DNA of 64,000 nucleotides from Poa pratensis (taxonomy: Eukaryota; Streptophyta; Magnoliopsida; Poales; Poaceae): positions 19,783,338-19,847,337 of the forward strand of contig CAMZMU010000089.1 in the NCBI GenBank assembly GCA_947311845.1. Direction: 5' to 3'. Both the position numbers and the translations under genes were made by a program. This document shows, one piece after another, positions 48,944-60,019 of the stretch. Positions within the stretch are counted from its first letter, which is position 1. Each line of letters opens with the position of its first letter. The notes below the pieces were generated by a model, which saw only the letters and a program-made list of their open reading frames with translations, was not told where the DNA came from and searched no databases.

Positions 48944-49985
48944 TTTGGGCGTGTTCGGATGTTCTCAGCGCCACCGAATCCTGAACTCTAGCACCCAGCT
49001 CCGGCTTGGCATTTCAGGGAGGAGCCGAAAATGTTCATGTGAGCTTGTTCCCCTTGAGAAAGAAAGCAAAATATTAGGGCAGAGAGAGCTAAACTAATCG
49101 GCAAGCAAATCCAGGAGTTGTGTGGTAGACTTAAAAGTAAAATACTAAGGAACTGCATTTTTCTTCAAAATTAGTAATATGAAACACTTCATTGTTTGAT
49201 CCAGTGATTAGGTGTGGGAAGCAAGAACTGCCTTGTAGTAGAAGACGGTTTCATTGGATTACAAGTAGGTTTCCCAAGTTTTTTATTTAATTAACTGAAC
49301 CTACACTTTGAACAAAGCAGATGAATTCTTTCAGTGGGGAGCCAGGTTTTCAATATTGGGTAAGCGAAGTTACAATTTTTCTTGTAAAAACAATATAAGA
49401 TATGGAAGTTCACAATAAAAATTAACAAAAGCTACAGGTAAAAAATTAACTAACTACAGATCATCTTCAATCTCAATTAGGGTTTTTTTTACGGTCTCAA
49501 TTAGGGAAAATAAAAAGACAGAAATTAAAATAGGAGCAACTACTCACGGTGGGCGATGAACTGCTACTGATCTATATCGTCATAGTGCTTCCTCCGTAGT
49601 TCCTGCCGGAATTAATATGCGCCGCCGTAGTTCTCGCTGAGCCTGTCGAGCTCGGCCGTGCGCAGCGGCGGTGCGGCGTCAGAATCAAACGCGTATAAGG
49701 AAGAGATAGTGGTGGAGCTCCGGCGGCCGGGCGGTGGCCAGGTGCCGGGCGGGCGTGGGGCAAGGCGGCGGGGGGCGGCACAAGCGCACGGCGGACGACG
49801 GATCAAGGAGGAAGATGGGCGCATCGGCATGGTCGAACAGGGTCAGGGGTGAGTGGACCGGTGGTAGCCGGCAGCCCAAACCAAAGGGGAAAAAGGCCCA
49901 TTGAACATCAAAACTGGTATTTTGGCCCAGATTAAAAATGCTGAACGCGGGAGAGCTCTGGAGGTCGTGGTTTCCCCTTTTTTTC
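48944..49985. other. intergenic with GC-rich patch
   Basis: 5' flank of the PPR gene, then AT-rich DNA, then a GC-rich patch at about 49610-49870 with overlapping short open frames on both strands and no domain. Confidence 0.4.
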
Positions 49986-49989
49986 CCAG

Positions 49990-50815
49990 TTATTCTTTCG
50001 TATCTTTGAATCTTTGTGAGTGAAAAGAGAGAGGAGATTTAATCTCCTACTCCACCATCAAATTCTCTTCTATGTTAAGGGAACCTATCGGATCTAGACA
50101 TTGGAGCCATTGGTTGACTTCCTCCTTTGTTCTTTCACTCGTATTTCTCCTCAACATTTGTTACTTTGGTGAAATTTGAGAGGGGAGGATTTCAGCACTT
50201 GCGTGTGTTCTTACTTTGCATTTGTTGCACTATTTTGAGATCTTCATGTTAATTCACTCGTGTGAGAGCCTCTGAGATTTTTTTATCATTGAGAGTGTTC
50301 CTCCTAGATGTTTTGGTGGTTGTGACCGTGGTGACCTCTTCATAGAAGATTGTGAGAGGCCTGGGTTTCGCCTTCGTGCGGATTATGAAGGGGTTGTCGA
50401 GCTTGCCATTTCCGGAGTGGCGGAAAAGCTAGCCATAGGAAAAACAAACCTAACTTCTTGGAGCGGTTCGGAGAAGAAGGCGAGTTGTCGTAGTGTTTGG
50501 GTGTCCTTTAACCCACAACTCTCCAACGGGAAGTAGCTTCCTTGTGGAAGTAAACATCAGAATACATCTTCGTTTCCACGTGCCTCGGTTATCTTTATAT
50601 CCGACTTTATTGCCTTATGACAGCCTTCGAGTTTGAAGTTGTATCTATCTTGTTTATCACTTGTGAGATATCTCTTGTGCTCATCTGATTGATGCACTTA
50701 GTTGAGCCTAGCATATTCAGATTTTCTTCTTGAAAAGATTTTTTTTCTGTTTCAAGCCAAATATGTAATAGAGTTTAAAAATGCTATTCACCCTCTCTAT
50801 ATGACATCTCGACCT
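49990..50815 (+). mobile_element. LTR fragment related to the 24.8-kb solo LTR, opposite strand
   Basis: The stretch contains CACGTGCCTCGGTTATCT, GAGTTTGAAGTTGTATCT and CTATTCACCCTCTCTATATG, each matching in the same order the reverse complement of the solo LTR at 24769-26244. Similarity is moderate and neither TG nor CA end is clear. The palindrome array is absent. Confidence 0.6.
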
Positions 50816-51935
50816 TCCAACTACGAGTGTATGGCTGCCAGCACGTCGGGGACGCACTACACGCGGTAAGCTGGCCTGTACGGGTATGCCCAAGTCATAA
50901 CGACGGGACTGTTGTATGTTCAATGACATGAGGAGGTTTAATGCGATCATAAAGAATGGAATGGTTTGCTAGGTGCACACGAGATACATCGCTTCAAAGA
51001 ATGTCGTTGCGTCGCGCCTGCTGCACGTCATGTCAAGTCGCTTTACCATTGTAGCGTCTCGACCTTCCATATAGAAACAATTCTTCCCCACAGTCTGCAT
51101 GTGTGATGTTCCATACCGATGTGGAATGCAATCGTGTCATCAAAGATCTTCCTAACCATGGTTACTCCGTACTAAGAATTGTATCGTGGTACATAATAAG
51201 CTATGAAAAAATGAAAATACAATAGGATTTTTAAAATTAAACTTCTCGGCCTGCAGAAGACATCATCTTGGACGACATTGCTTCGAACACCCCAGTCTGG
51301 GATGGTGACTTCCGTCGACTCAGGCGTCACGTCATACATCAATGACGCTTCCTCGAATTGTGAGATGACACCATACGAGCAGACGACATGGAGTTGAGCA
51401 AGTAGGCATGTGGATAACAAGAGAGGTGAGGGGAAGGGATACGATATTTAACTACCATAGTTTTTTTTCCGAAAAGGTTCAGTCATCTATAAATAAACAT
51501 CAAGAGTAGTACAAAAAAGTACGAAAGTAATAAAAAATATAAATATATCCTTAGACCACCAAGCGACGACTACAAGAACTACAACAAGCGAAGGCGCACC
51601 GCCGTCCTTCCCCCTCAATCACCAGAATCGAACAATTTTGTCGGAATAAAGCTTATTTTAGTACACAAACAGGAAGTCGGCATGTTAAGACCCAAAGTAC
51701 TAGCACACTTCATCAGCAACCATCACCAATGATGAGAACCGCATATCAAAAAAGGCAGACCATCAACAAGAGCCAAGCAGATCCGTCGGACACAAAACTC
51801 CTCGTGCCCACAGCCGACACTAGGCGCAACGGCACTGGAGAGGATAGGGTGGTGAGGACCTTATTAAGATTTAGAATATCGTTGTCGCTCATCATCCCAA
51901 AAAGACACCGAAACCACACAAAAAATAACTTAATA
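50816..51935. other. intergenic
   Basis: No gene is supported. The phrase TCTCGACCTTCCA occurs at 50807 and 51056; whether this pair bounds an insertion is unclear. Confidence 0.35.
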
Positions 51936-51939
51936 TATT

Positions 51940-53270
51940 AAACATAAATATTGACCATAAACATTTCAAATATGTTGTTCTCTTTCTGCAATATTACAAC
52001 TGTATATGCATCAATTATATCCGATTGTTGCAATGAATAATTACCTTTTATAAATGTGCTATTTTCATTTAGGCTAGATATTCAAATATATATTGCATCA
52101 ATGCCTTGCAATGGGCATATTGACATATTACCTCCTCCAAAGATATTGTTTCCCTTTATACTGTACATTACAACGTAAATACGTTAACGCCTTTCGATCG
52201 GCACACATCCCTATTACCTCCTCCGTTGTATTGCTAATTATGCCAGACATTCAAATAAATGCCACAACAATCCCTACTAATTAATTTACAAAATATTGTA
52301 CGATCCTCCAAACATATTGCTCTATTCACGTCATACATTCAAGCCAATACTAAATCAATGCCTCCAAATCACAACAATGACACATTCACCACTCTGAATA
52401 TATCTATCCCTTTACGTTGGATATTACAATTCCTGCTACATCAATTATGTTCAATTGGCGCTATGGCCTATTTCCTATCCTATTATATTTTCTTTATGCT
52501 AGATATTTAAAAATAAACTACATCAATTCCTTGCGTGATGACCTATTACTCATCTCCGAGTATATTGTTTTTTATGCTATATGTTCAAACTTTTAGTACA
52601 TCAACAACTTTCAATTGGCAAAATATCCTATTACCCGTCTATTTATATGCTTTATGGAAGACAAGAATGAATTAATAGGTACAGTGACATGTTAGAGCCT
52701 CCAAATATGTGGTTTCAATTCAAGTAAAATATATTCAAATAAGTTCGACTCCCTCCATCACCAAATATAAGACACACTATTTTTATGCTGGTTTTTTATG
52801 CACGACTTTGACCACTAATATTTACTAAATTGTATGGATTGGGAATATTAAATGGTATGATTTGGATCCAAAATTATTGTGTTTCATATATGTTTTTACT
52901 AATCAAGTGGATATATTACAAACACAAATCATAGTCAAATTGTAAATCCTTGACCAAGGAAAATCAAAGGCGTCAAATATTTTGGGACATACCAACTAAA
53001 TAATTGGATTCTCTATTATCCCATTCAAATAGTTTGTTTCTCTTTGTCCTAGAAAACCAGATCTAAAATATACAACAATGCCTTTTAATCGGCGACCTAC
53101 ATTAATGTATTTTGATTGACTCAATGATCTATTAAACCTCAAAATACACTCCAAATATATTCATCGTAATTTAGTTTCCGCTTATCCAGATATTTAAGTA
53201 AATACTAAAATAATGCAATTTATTATCATCCAAATATAGCATTTCGTTTTATGCTATGTATTAATAATGT
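51940..53270. repeat. degenerate tandem repeat array upstream of the BURP gene
   Basis: An A/T-rich tract with no coding sequence. It repeats a loose unit of roughly 90-140 bp containing CATCAATGCCTT, CCTATTACC(T)CCTCC, ATATTGTTT and TTTATGCTAGATATTCAAATA in that order (for example near 52090, 52190, 52440, 52510, 53080 and 53160). A degenerate Stowaway-like segment lies at about 52749-53003. Confidence 0.55.
52749..53003. mobile_element. degenerate Stowaway-like MITE
   Basis: The left end CTCCCTCCATCACCAAATAT and the right end (read in reverse) TATGTCCCAAAATATTTGAC are a diverged inverted pair of the Stowaway type. The TA flank is not clean, so boundaries are approximate. Confidence 0.45.
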
Positions 53271-53307
53271 ATTAATTTCTCAATTAAATGGTACATCACC
53301 AAATCTG

Positions 53308-53314
53308 TATAAAT
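53308..53314 (+). promoter_or_regulatory. TATA box of the BURP gene
   Basis: TATAAAT lies 61 bp before the ATG at 53375, a usual spacing for a short 5' UTR. Confidence 0.55.
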
Positions 53315-53374
53315 CAGCACCTAGACCCGTCCTTCATCCTCGCTCAACACAAGTTAGTTCACTGTGATCCAGAC

Positions 53375-56368
53375 ATGGAGGCCAAGGTTGTTGCAGTAGC
53401 CTTTGTCTTGCTCCTCTTGACCTTAGGTGAGTCCAATACTTCTTATACCTCACTTGTATTTATTGTCGGTAGAAGCTTCGACATTCCTGTATGCACACTT
53501 ATTTTTAGTTAATCCCAAACAGGGAGAATGGTTTAGAGAAAATAAATCAGCTCATAGTTTGTTGTTCCCCGCAGGAACAAATGCTTTATCAGCGACTGCT
53601 GACCCAGTGACAAGGAATGACGGGGGTGAACCTCCAGCTTCTCGTAAGTACTTATGCTAGCATACCAGGCTAGTAATATGTTTAGTCTGAATAAACTAAT
53701 TGTTTGTTATTTCCTGCAGGAAAAGATGACTTTGGTGTGAGTGCCTACGCCGTGAATTGGAGTCCTCCAGCCTCGCGTAAGTACAGGAGTTCTTGTGCAA
53801 GATTACCAACTTTAAAATGTGCCATGTCTAATGAGCTCATTGTTTGTTATTTCTACAGAAGAAAAAGACTTTGGTGTGAGTGCTTATGCCGTCAATTGGA
53901 GTCCTTCGGCCAAGAGTAAGTACTGGATTACTAGTGCAAGATTACCAAGTTTAGAATGTGCTAAGTTCAGCTAATTGTTTGTTATTTTGTACAGAAGAAA
54001 ACGACTTTGGTGTGAGTGCTTATGCCGTAAATTGGAGTCCTTCGGCCAAGAGTAAGTACTCGTGCAAGATTACCAAGTTTCGAATGAGCTAATTCTGAAT
54101 CAGCTAATTGTTTGATATTTCCTGCAGAAGAAGACGACGAGTTTGGTGTGAGTGCTTATGCGGTAAATTGGAGTCCTTCGGCCAAGAGTAAGTACTTATG
54201 CATTACCAAGTTTAGAATATGTAAGTCTGAATAACTAATTGTTTGTTATTTCCTGCAGAAGAAGACCGCGACTTTGATGCGAGTGCTTATGCGGTGAATT
54301 GGAGTCCTTCAGCCTCGAGTAAGTTCTTGTGCAACAGGGTGTATGTTGAGAATATGCTCTAAGATGGAAACTCATACTCATCGTTTTTTTAATTTAATTT
54401 CATGCAAAAGAAAAGGACTTTGATGTGAGTTCTTACGCGGTAAATTGGAACGGCGAAGATTCTGCACCTTCTCGTAAGTACTTTTTTATCTTAATAAGTT
54501 TCTCATAAATACTTTTATATCCGAATAAGTTGAGAAAATTCTCTCAGTCTGGATCAACTCATACTCATTGTTTGTATTTCTTGAAAAAGCAAAAGGCTTT
54601 GCCGAGAGTTCTTACGCGGTAAATTGGAACCACGAAGATTCCGCACCTTCTCGTAAGTAATTCTTATGTCAATAAGTTTCTCATAAGTACTTTTTAATTC
54701 TAATAAGTTGAGAATATTCTCTGAGTCTGGATCAACTCATACTCATTGTTTATTATTAATTTCTTGCAAAAGCAAAAGGCTTTGCCGAGAGTTCTTACGC
54801 GGTAAATTGGAACGACGAAGATTCTGCACCTTATCGTAAGTACTTCTTATCTTAATAAGTTTTTCATAAGTACTTTTCAATCTTATTCAGTTGAGAATAT
54901 TCCATCTGAGTTTAGATCAACTCATACTCATTGTTTGTATTTCTTGCAAAAGCAAAAGGCTTTGCTGCGAGTTCTTACGCGGTGAATTGGAACGACGAAG
55001 ATTCTGCACCTTCTCGTAAGTACTTCTTAGCTTAATACGTTTCTCATAAGTACTTTTTTATCCTAAGAAGTTGAGAATATTATCTCAGTCTGGATCACTC
55101 ATACTCATTGTTTGTTATTAATTTCTTGCAATAGCAAAAGGTTTTGCCGAGAGTTCGTACGCGGTAAATTGGAATGACGAGGATTCTGCACCTTCTCGTA
55201 AGTACTTATTTACCTTAATAAGTTATAAGAATATGCTCTGGATCAACTCATAGTCACTGTCTGTTATATAATTTCGTGCAAAAGCAAAAGGCTTTGCTGC
55301 GAGTTCTTACGCGGTAAATTGGAACGATGAAGATTCTGCACCTTCTCGTAAGTACTTCTTATCTCATCTTAATAAGTCTCTCATAAGTACTTTTTATCCT
55401 AATAAGTTGAGAATATGCTGTAATTTCGGGTCAACTCATACTCATAGTTTGTTATTTAATTTCATACAAAAGCAAAAGGCTTTGCTGAGAGTTCATACGC
55501 GGTAAATTGGAACGACGAAGATTCTGCACCTTCACGTAAGTGCTTCTGCCACCTTACCAAATTGAAAACATGTTAGTCTGAATAATATAGTAGTTTGTTA
55601 CTACCTGCAGAATAAAACGAGCTTTGCCGCATCTCCAGTGGAACGTTAGCATGACGATTTTGCTAAACCGATGTTTTATTACTATGCAGATTCTCCTGCG
55701 CCAGCAAGACACCATCACATAAAAGTTCAGACCGGCATGTTGTTCCTGAAGAAGAATCTGCACGTTGGCACTATACTGCCGGAAGGCACCACGTTTGCAC
55801 GAGCTGCTGTGCCAAAAAGTGATAAATTTGCCTCTACTCGTTGGAGTCAAAGAACTTGGAAACCATCCTTTCGAATTTCAAGATCCCCCACAACTCCATG
55901 AAGGCAAAGCAGGTAGCCGACACCCTCCGGTCATGCGGCAAGCCGGCCGGTGACAAGAAGGAGCCTCGCATGTGCTTCTCATCTCGCGAAGCAATGGCGA
56001 GGTTCGCCGCCAAGACGTTAGGAGTCAGCCGCCCAGTTCGAGCAGCCATCACAAGGATCCATGGGCAGGAGACCCCCAGCTCCTCTAGGTACGTTGTGGC
56101 AAAGATCGACAACCTCAGCAGTGACATGGTGCCGTGCCACCCCATGGATTTCCCGTACGAGGTCTTCTATTGCCATCGGCCGAGAGAAGTGCAAGCTTTC
56201 ACGGTGCAGCTCAAGGATCAGAACAATGGCGTGCCAGAGGTGGCGACAACTGCCATGTGCCACATGAACACGTCCGACTGGGACGAGCAGTACTTTGAGC
56301 TGCTGGGCGGGGAGCGCGGTGAACCTATTTGCCACTACATGCCTCAGAATTACATCATGTTCTATTAA
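53375..56368 (+). CDS. BURP-domain protein with 12 micro-exon repeats; candidate burpitide precursor
   Basis: Exon 1 (53375-53426) encodes a signal peptide (MEAKVVAVAFVLLLLTLG). Exon 2 is 53575-53643. Twelve repeat exons follow: 53720-53776, 53859-53915, 53995-54051, 54128-54187, 54259-54318, 54411-54473, 54590-54652, 54773-54835, 54953-55015, 55135-55197, 55285-55347 and 55473-55535. The last exon, 55690-56368, holds the BURP domain with its hallmark CH pairs: CH-x10-CH-x27-CH-x22-CH, starting at VPCHPMDFPYEVFYCH and ending near PICHYMPQ. All junctions are phase 1. BURP proteins are secreted; some are wall or anther proteins, and some are copper-dependent cyclases of their own core peptides. 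One base appears to be missing near 55842, where frame 1 (...KSDKFAS) passes to frame 2 (LESKNLETILSNF). With it the gene encodes 510 residues. Confidence 0.85.
53720..55535 (+). repeat. array of 12 duplicated micro-exons with their introns
   Basis: Five class-A exons (57-60 bp, type DFGVSAYAVNWSPSAK) precede seven class-B exons (63 bp, type GFAESSYAVNWNDEDSAPS). Every exon carries YAVNW. Introns are also similar (ATTTCTTGCAAAAG before class-B exons, GTAAGTAC after most exons), with periods of about 115-190 bp, so duplication included introns. Because every exon is symmetrical, any number can be gained, lost or skipped without changing the frame. Confidence 0.9.
55611..55660 (+). pseudogene. 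decayed thirteenth repeat exon
   Basis: After a good acceptor (CCTGCAG) the sequence AATAAAACGAGCTTTGCCGC keeps a repeat-like GAGCTTTGCCG core, but the phase-1 reading hits TAA at once and no donor is evident. It looks like an old repeat exon that is now skipped as part of the last intron. Confidence 0.45.
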
Positions 56369-57600
56369 GTTGATAGACCATCGTCACAGATTCTAGGACT
56401 TTCTTGACTGCTACCAACCAACAGTTTTTGGTAGTCTATGCCAGGTTTTGAAATAAGTACTCAGGTTGTGTATTCTCTGAAATTTATCGCAAATGTATCA
56501 GGAGTACATGGGTCATTTTAATGCCAAATTATCTCCCTCTATCGATAACTAAGGTGTACAATCTAAAAACTAGGACTAGGCCGTATGGACAAGCATTCTC
56601 AGCGTGTTCTTCCTGTCTTGTTTTTGAACTGCTACACCGATTGAAGCTCCTATACCTGATTGACACTTACACTTTACCGATTGACACATTATCAATGCAA
56701 GATTAGTTGCCTTAGAATCAACTAGGTGCGGAGTAGTAACATTGATGTCACTCGGAAAAAATCATAAGAAGAAACTCATGGCCTTGCATCTTACCCGAAA
56801 CCATGACTTGATCGTAGCTTGCCTCCCTCGTCGCCGGCGGCCACCGCATTACTGTCTTAGGCGCAACAGTGCAACACATCGGTCGGTGGCTGCGGGGCTT
56901 GGCTTCCTCGCCGCCGCATGGCTTCCTCCGTTCCTCGCCGATTAGCTGTCTGTCGGCTGATGCAGTAACATTTTTTTACCCCGTAGGAGAGAGGAATGGG
57001 TGAATAGCCGAGTAATTGATATGGGGAATTAGCCCCCTTTTAAAACTTTGATGAAATCAAGTAAGTTTTTAGACCAAAGGCTCAAGATGAGTCCAGATTT
57101 AAACTAATAAAGCTACACGGCACTGAGTTCATACAACATCCGAAAACCGAACACAAATAACGAGTCTTGGGCATACAAAGCGGTAGCCCAAACCAGAACC
57201 CACTAATAACAATAGTAGCATACAGATAGGGCAGGGGAGGAGAAAGACTAGTCTAGTCTATCTCTAGTGGCAGCGTGGAGGGAGCTGATCCTGCCTATCA
57301 CCACTTAACTATAAATTTACTTTTTAAAAATCTAAATACGTGAATAAACATGCTTCTAATATTTTTTTTGAAGGAAACATGCTAGTGATAATAAAGGCAG
57401 CGAAGAAGAAAAGGACGCAAAACAGTTCGTGCAAGAAAATGAAGAAATCCAACGTGCGAGAAAAGCCCATGAAATAATTTGGGCCTTCCTCTTAGAGCTA
57501 GAGGGTGTATGCCGTTAGTTTGCAAAATTGAAGCCTGAAGCGTCAAATAGGAGCATCCCTGGTTTGTGCAGTCCAGTATTATTTGAGCACCCTCGTTATT
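56369..57600. other. intergenic with possible LTR fragment
   Basis: 3' flank of the BURP gene. At about 56975-57200 the text GGAATGGGTGAATAG and the following lines recall the LTR family at 24.8 kb, but too weakly to define an element. The rest is unassigned. Confidence 0.35.
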
Positions 57601-57626
57601 CTGGGCAAAACCTATATCGCGCGTAC

Positions 57627-57649
57627 CGCGATGGTTACTAACCATCGCG
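57627..57649. repeat. perfect 11-bp hairpin
   Basis: CGCGATGGTTA and TAACCATCGCG are separated by a single C. It lies at the left edge of a GC-rich module, in the position of an element terminus or a stem, but no partner end was found. Confidence 0.6.
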
Positions 57650-58260
57650 TACCCGATTGGGCCACGGCCCACGCGCGAGCACGCTCGCCGGAGACGCACT
57701 CTTCTTCTCCAACCTCACGAGCCGGCGTCGGCGACGCCGCGCCGACCGCCAGGGAGGCGCGAAGGAGAAGGCGCCGGCGAGCCAGGACCGAGCCGGAGAC
57801 GGGGCCGACGCGGCCTGCCGCGGCGGCGCCGGCGTAGTCTCGGAAGTAACTTAACGGTGGAGGGTGCGGGGTCGGGCTTAGAGGGATGGCCGTGGGCGAC
57901 AGTGGATCGGCGGTGGGGGGCGGTTGGAGGAGGGCGGAACGGCAAGGCGGTCGCGAAGCGCCGCCGGCCGTGGGTGGCGGTCGCAGGCTGTTGGCCGGCG
58001 TTGGCGGCGGGGGAAGAAGGAAGAAGGAAAAGGGAGCGGTGGGGGCGTTGACCGCGGACGAGCTCGGGCGGGAGGAAGAAGAAAAGAGGAAGAAGGGAGG
58101 AAGAGGGAGCTCGGCCACGCGTGCGCCTGTGCCCTGCTGCGGCATGGGAAGAAGAAGGGAAAAAGAAGATCGTCGGGGGGCGGGGAATGCGGTGGGCCGC
58201 GGCCCAGAGATCGATGGTAGGAGGAAGCGGGTACGCCGCGCTGTATAGGACCTCCCGTTA
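57650..58260. repeat. GC-rich module related to 14.1-14.5 kb
   Basis: It shares AACTTAAC (57848) and GGGCTTAGAGGGATGGCC (57874) with the 14.2-kb module in the same order and orientation, within otherwise similar G-rich text. Large overlapping open frames on both strands reflect composition only. Confidence 0.5.
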
Positions 58261-60000
58261 TTCTGTTCTAGTAAGCCGGTGTTATAGGTGACCCAGCCCA
58301 CTACCAGCTCCTTTTCCACTGGCTTTAAAGCTCTTCATCGTCCTACTTTTCTTTCGCACGAACGAGACGCCCAAACGGCCCGTTGCTGCTCCGCTGTTCC
58401 GCGGCTTCCGCCTCGCCGGCGCCGCCGCGGGGTTCCTCGTCGCAGCGCTCCCTCCTCCTCCGCCTAGATTTAGACTGGGATCGATCGTCACGTCATCAAG
58501 GAGGGAGAAGGCTCCCCAGCCGGCGACGCAGCGCAGCAGCCGAGGTTTGTTCTCTCCGCGTATCCCCTGCCTCGACCTGCTCGCTCCGCTCAGCCATTGT
58601 ACTACGAGGTTACGACATTGCACAGTACGGACTTCGTTACTTAGATAGTCACATGTGGTTACTGCTTTGGCGTCACGCATCTGTGAGAAATTGTAGAATT
58701 TTATTTTGGCACTGAATGTCTGAGAAATGATCATTTACAGGCAGCTAACTATCCAAACGAAACCTACATTCAGGCTGTCTCTGCTTCTCGAAAACTATAC
58801 ATGTCTATATCACGAACAGAATAATGTACGGGCCGTTGTCTGTCATTTGATAATCGATGTGGGAATGGTGTTCAGTATGCCTAATAATTGGTTTGTATGA
58901 TTATATCAGTTGGCAGTAGTAAAACATAGAGACATGAAAACTTGCATGTTGCCGGCAAGAGTTTTACCCCTGCTCTTCTGTTCGCAATTCATATGATTTA
59001 ATTACTGAACCATGTGGTATTTTTGTGTCATGGTAACCATCGGAGCAGCATATGCGTCAGCAGTTCGTATGTTCAGATATTCATTTTTTACTTCTATAGA
59101 AGAGTCAGTGAGTCAAACCTTTAAAACTACCTCTTTGCCACTATTCTACTGGTTAACTAAGGAGTACTTTTAGGGTCAGACTAGTTGAATGCTCGTGCGT
59201 TGCCACGTTCATTATTTATTTTAACCCTTACAAGGATATTAAATAAAGCAAATGTATCATTATTCATCACATTTATCAATAATTTTACCGGTGAAAGTTT
59301 GGATTTAATCGAGTTTTTTGTTTTTTTCTCATGGACTTTTCCTCATTTTCAGGTGGTTGGATGAGGTGGCGGGAGAGATAGGAACATAAGGGGTTATCTG
59401 CAAATGTGAAATGTGGGTCTTCCTGTCCGTTAGATATAAATCGAACGATCCTGGATGAAAGATGGCAGGCACACCATCATCACCAACTGTGGTTTTTATA
59501 GGAGTAGAGATATGTCTAACAGGGGCTAGCATATGATCAGATATTTGGTTGAACAGGCAAGGGTTTTACTTTTACTTTTACACTTCTACGGCACAACATC
59601 GCAAGATAGTTTATTCAGCTGGATGGCTAAGAGATGTATTTACAGCTGGACTCAGATAGTTCTTTGTAAAGAAAGAGTAGCAGTTTGCCCCAGTATGACG
59701 AAGATGTACATGAAATTTGCGAGGGACTAGCTTGTTTCCATATGATCTCCCAAAATTACATGATTTTGCTTACCGCAAACAATATATTATAGTAGTTCAG
59801 CATGTAAGGACCACACAGGTCAACAACAGAAATCGCTACAAGAGTGAGAGTGCCGTGACTTGGCTTTATCATCGTCGATCTGTCTATTTCTCTATTTAAG
59901 TTGGTCTTCTTGGATTTTATCTAATTTATTCTATTTGACCGTATCTGCTATCGAGTGCCTTCCCTGGGAATTCCTGCTGTATTTGCACTGCACATCGGTT
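58261..60000. other. possible 5' UTR exon and intron; intergenic
   Basis: The 58360-58542 part is GC-rich and ends CAGCCGAG/GTTTGTTC, which looks like a 5' UTR exon with a donor site on the plus strand. The following 1.4 kb is T-rich and intron-like. The segment at 59165-59515 recalls a grass repeat containing GAATGCTCGTGCGTTGCCAC. No gene is supported. Confidence 0.35.
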
Positions 60001-60019
60001 TTATGCACGGTGGAATAGG

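Noticed and set aside
50807..51068. Target duplication TCTCGACCTTCCA around a 236-bp insert
   Set aside because: The intervening sequence has no matching ends or poly-A, so the repeat alone is not enough.
55841..56368. Independent BURP-domain gene
   Set aside because: It starts with TTG inside the last exon and is the continuation of the BURP gene after a one-base break.
57612..58319. 235-codon minus-strand open frame
   Set aside because: Pro/Ser-rich, low-complexity reading of a G-rich repeat module that has open frames on both strands.
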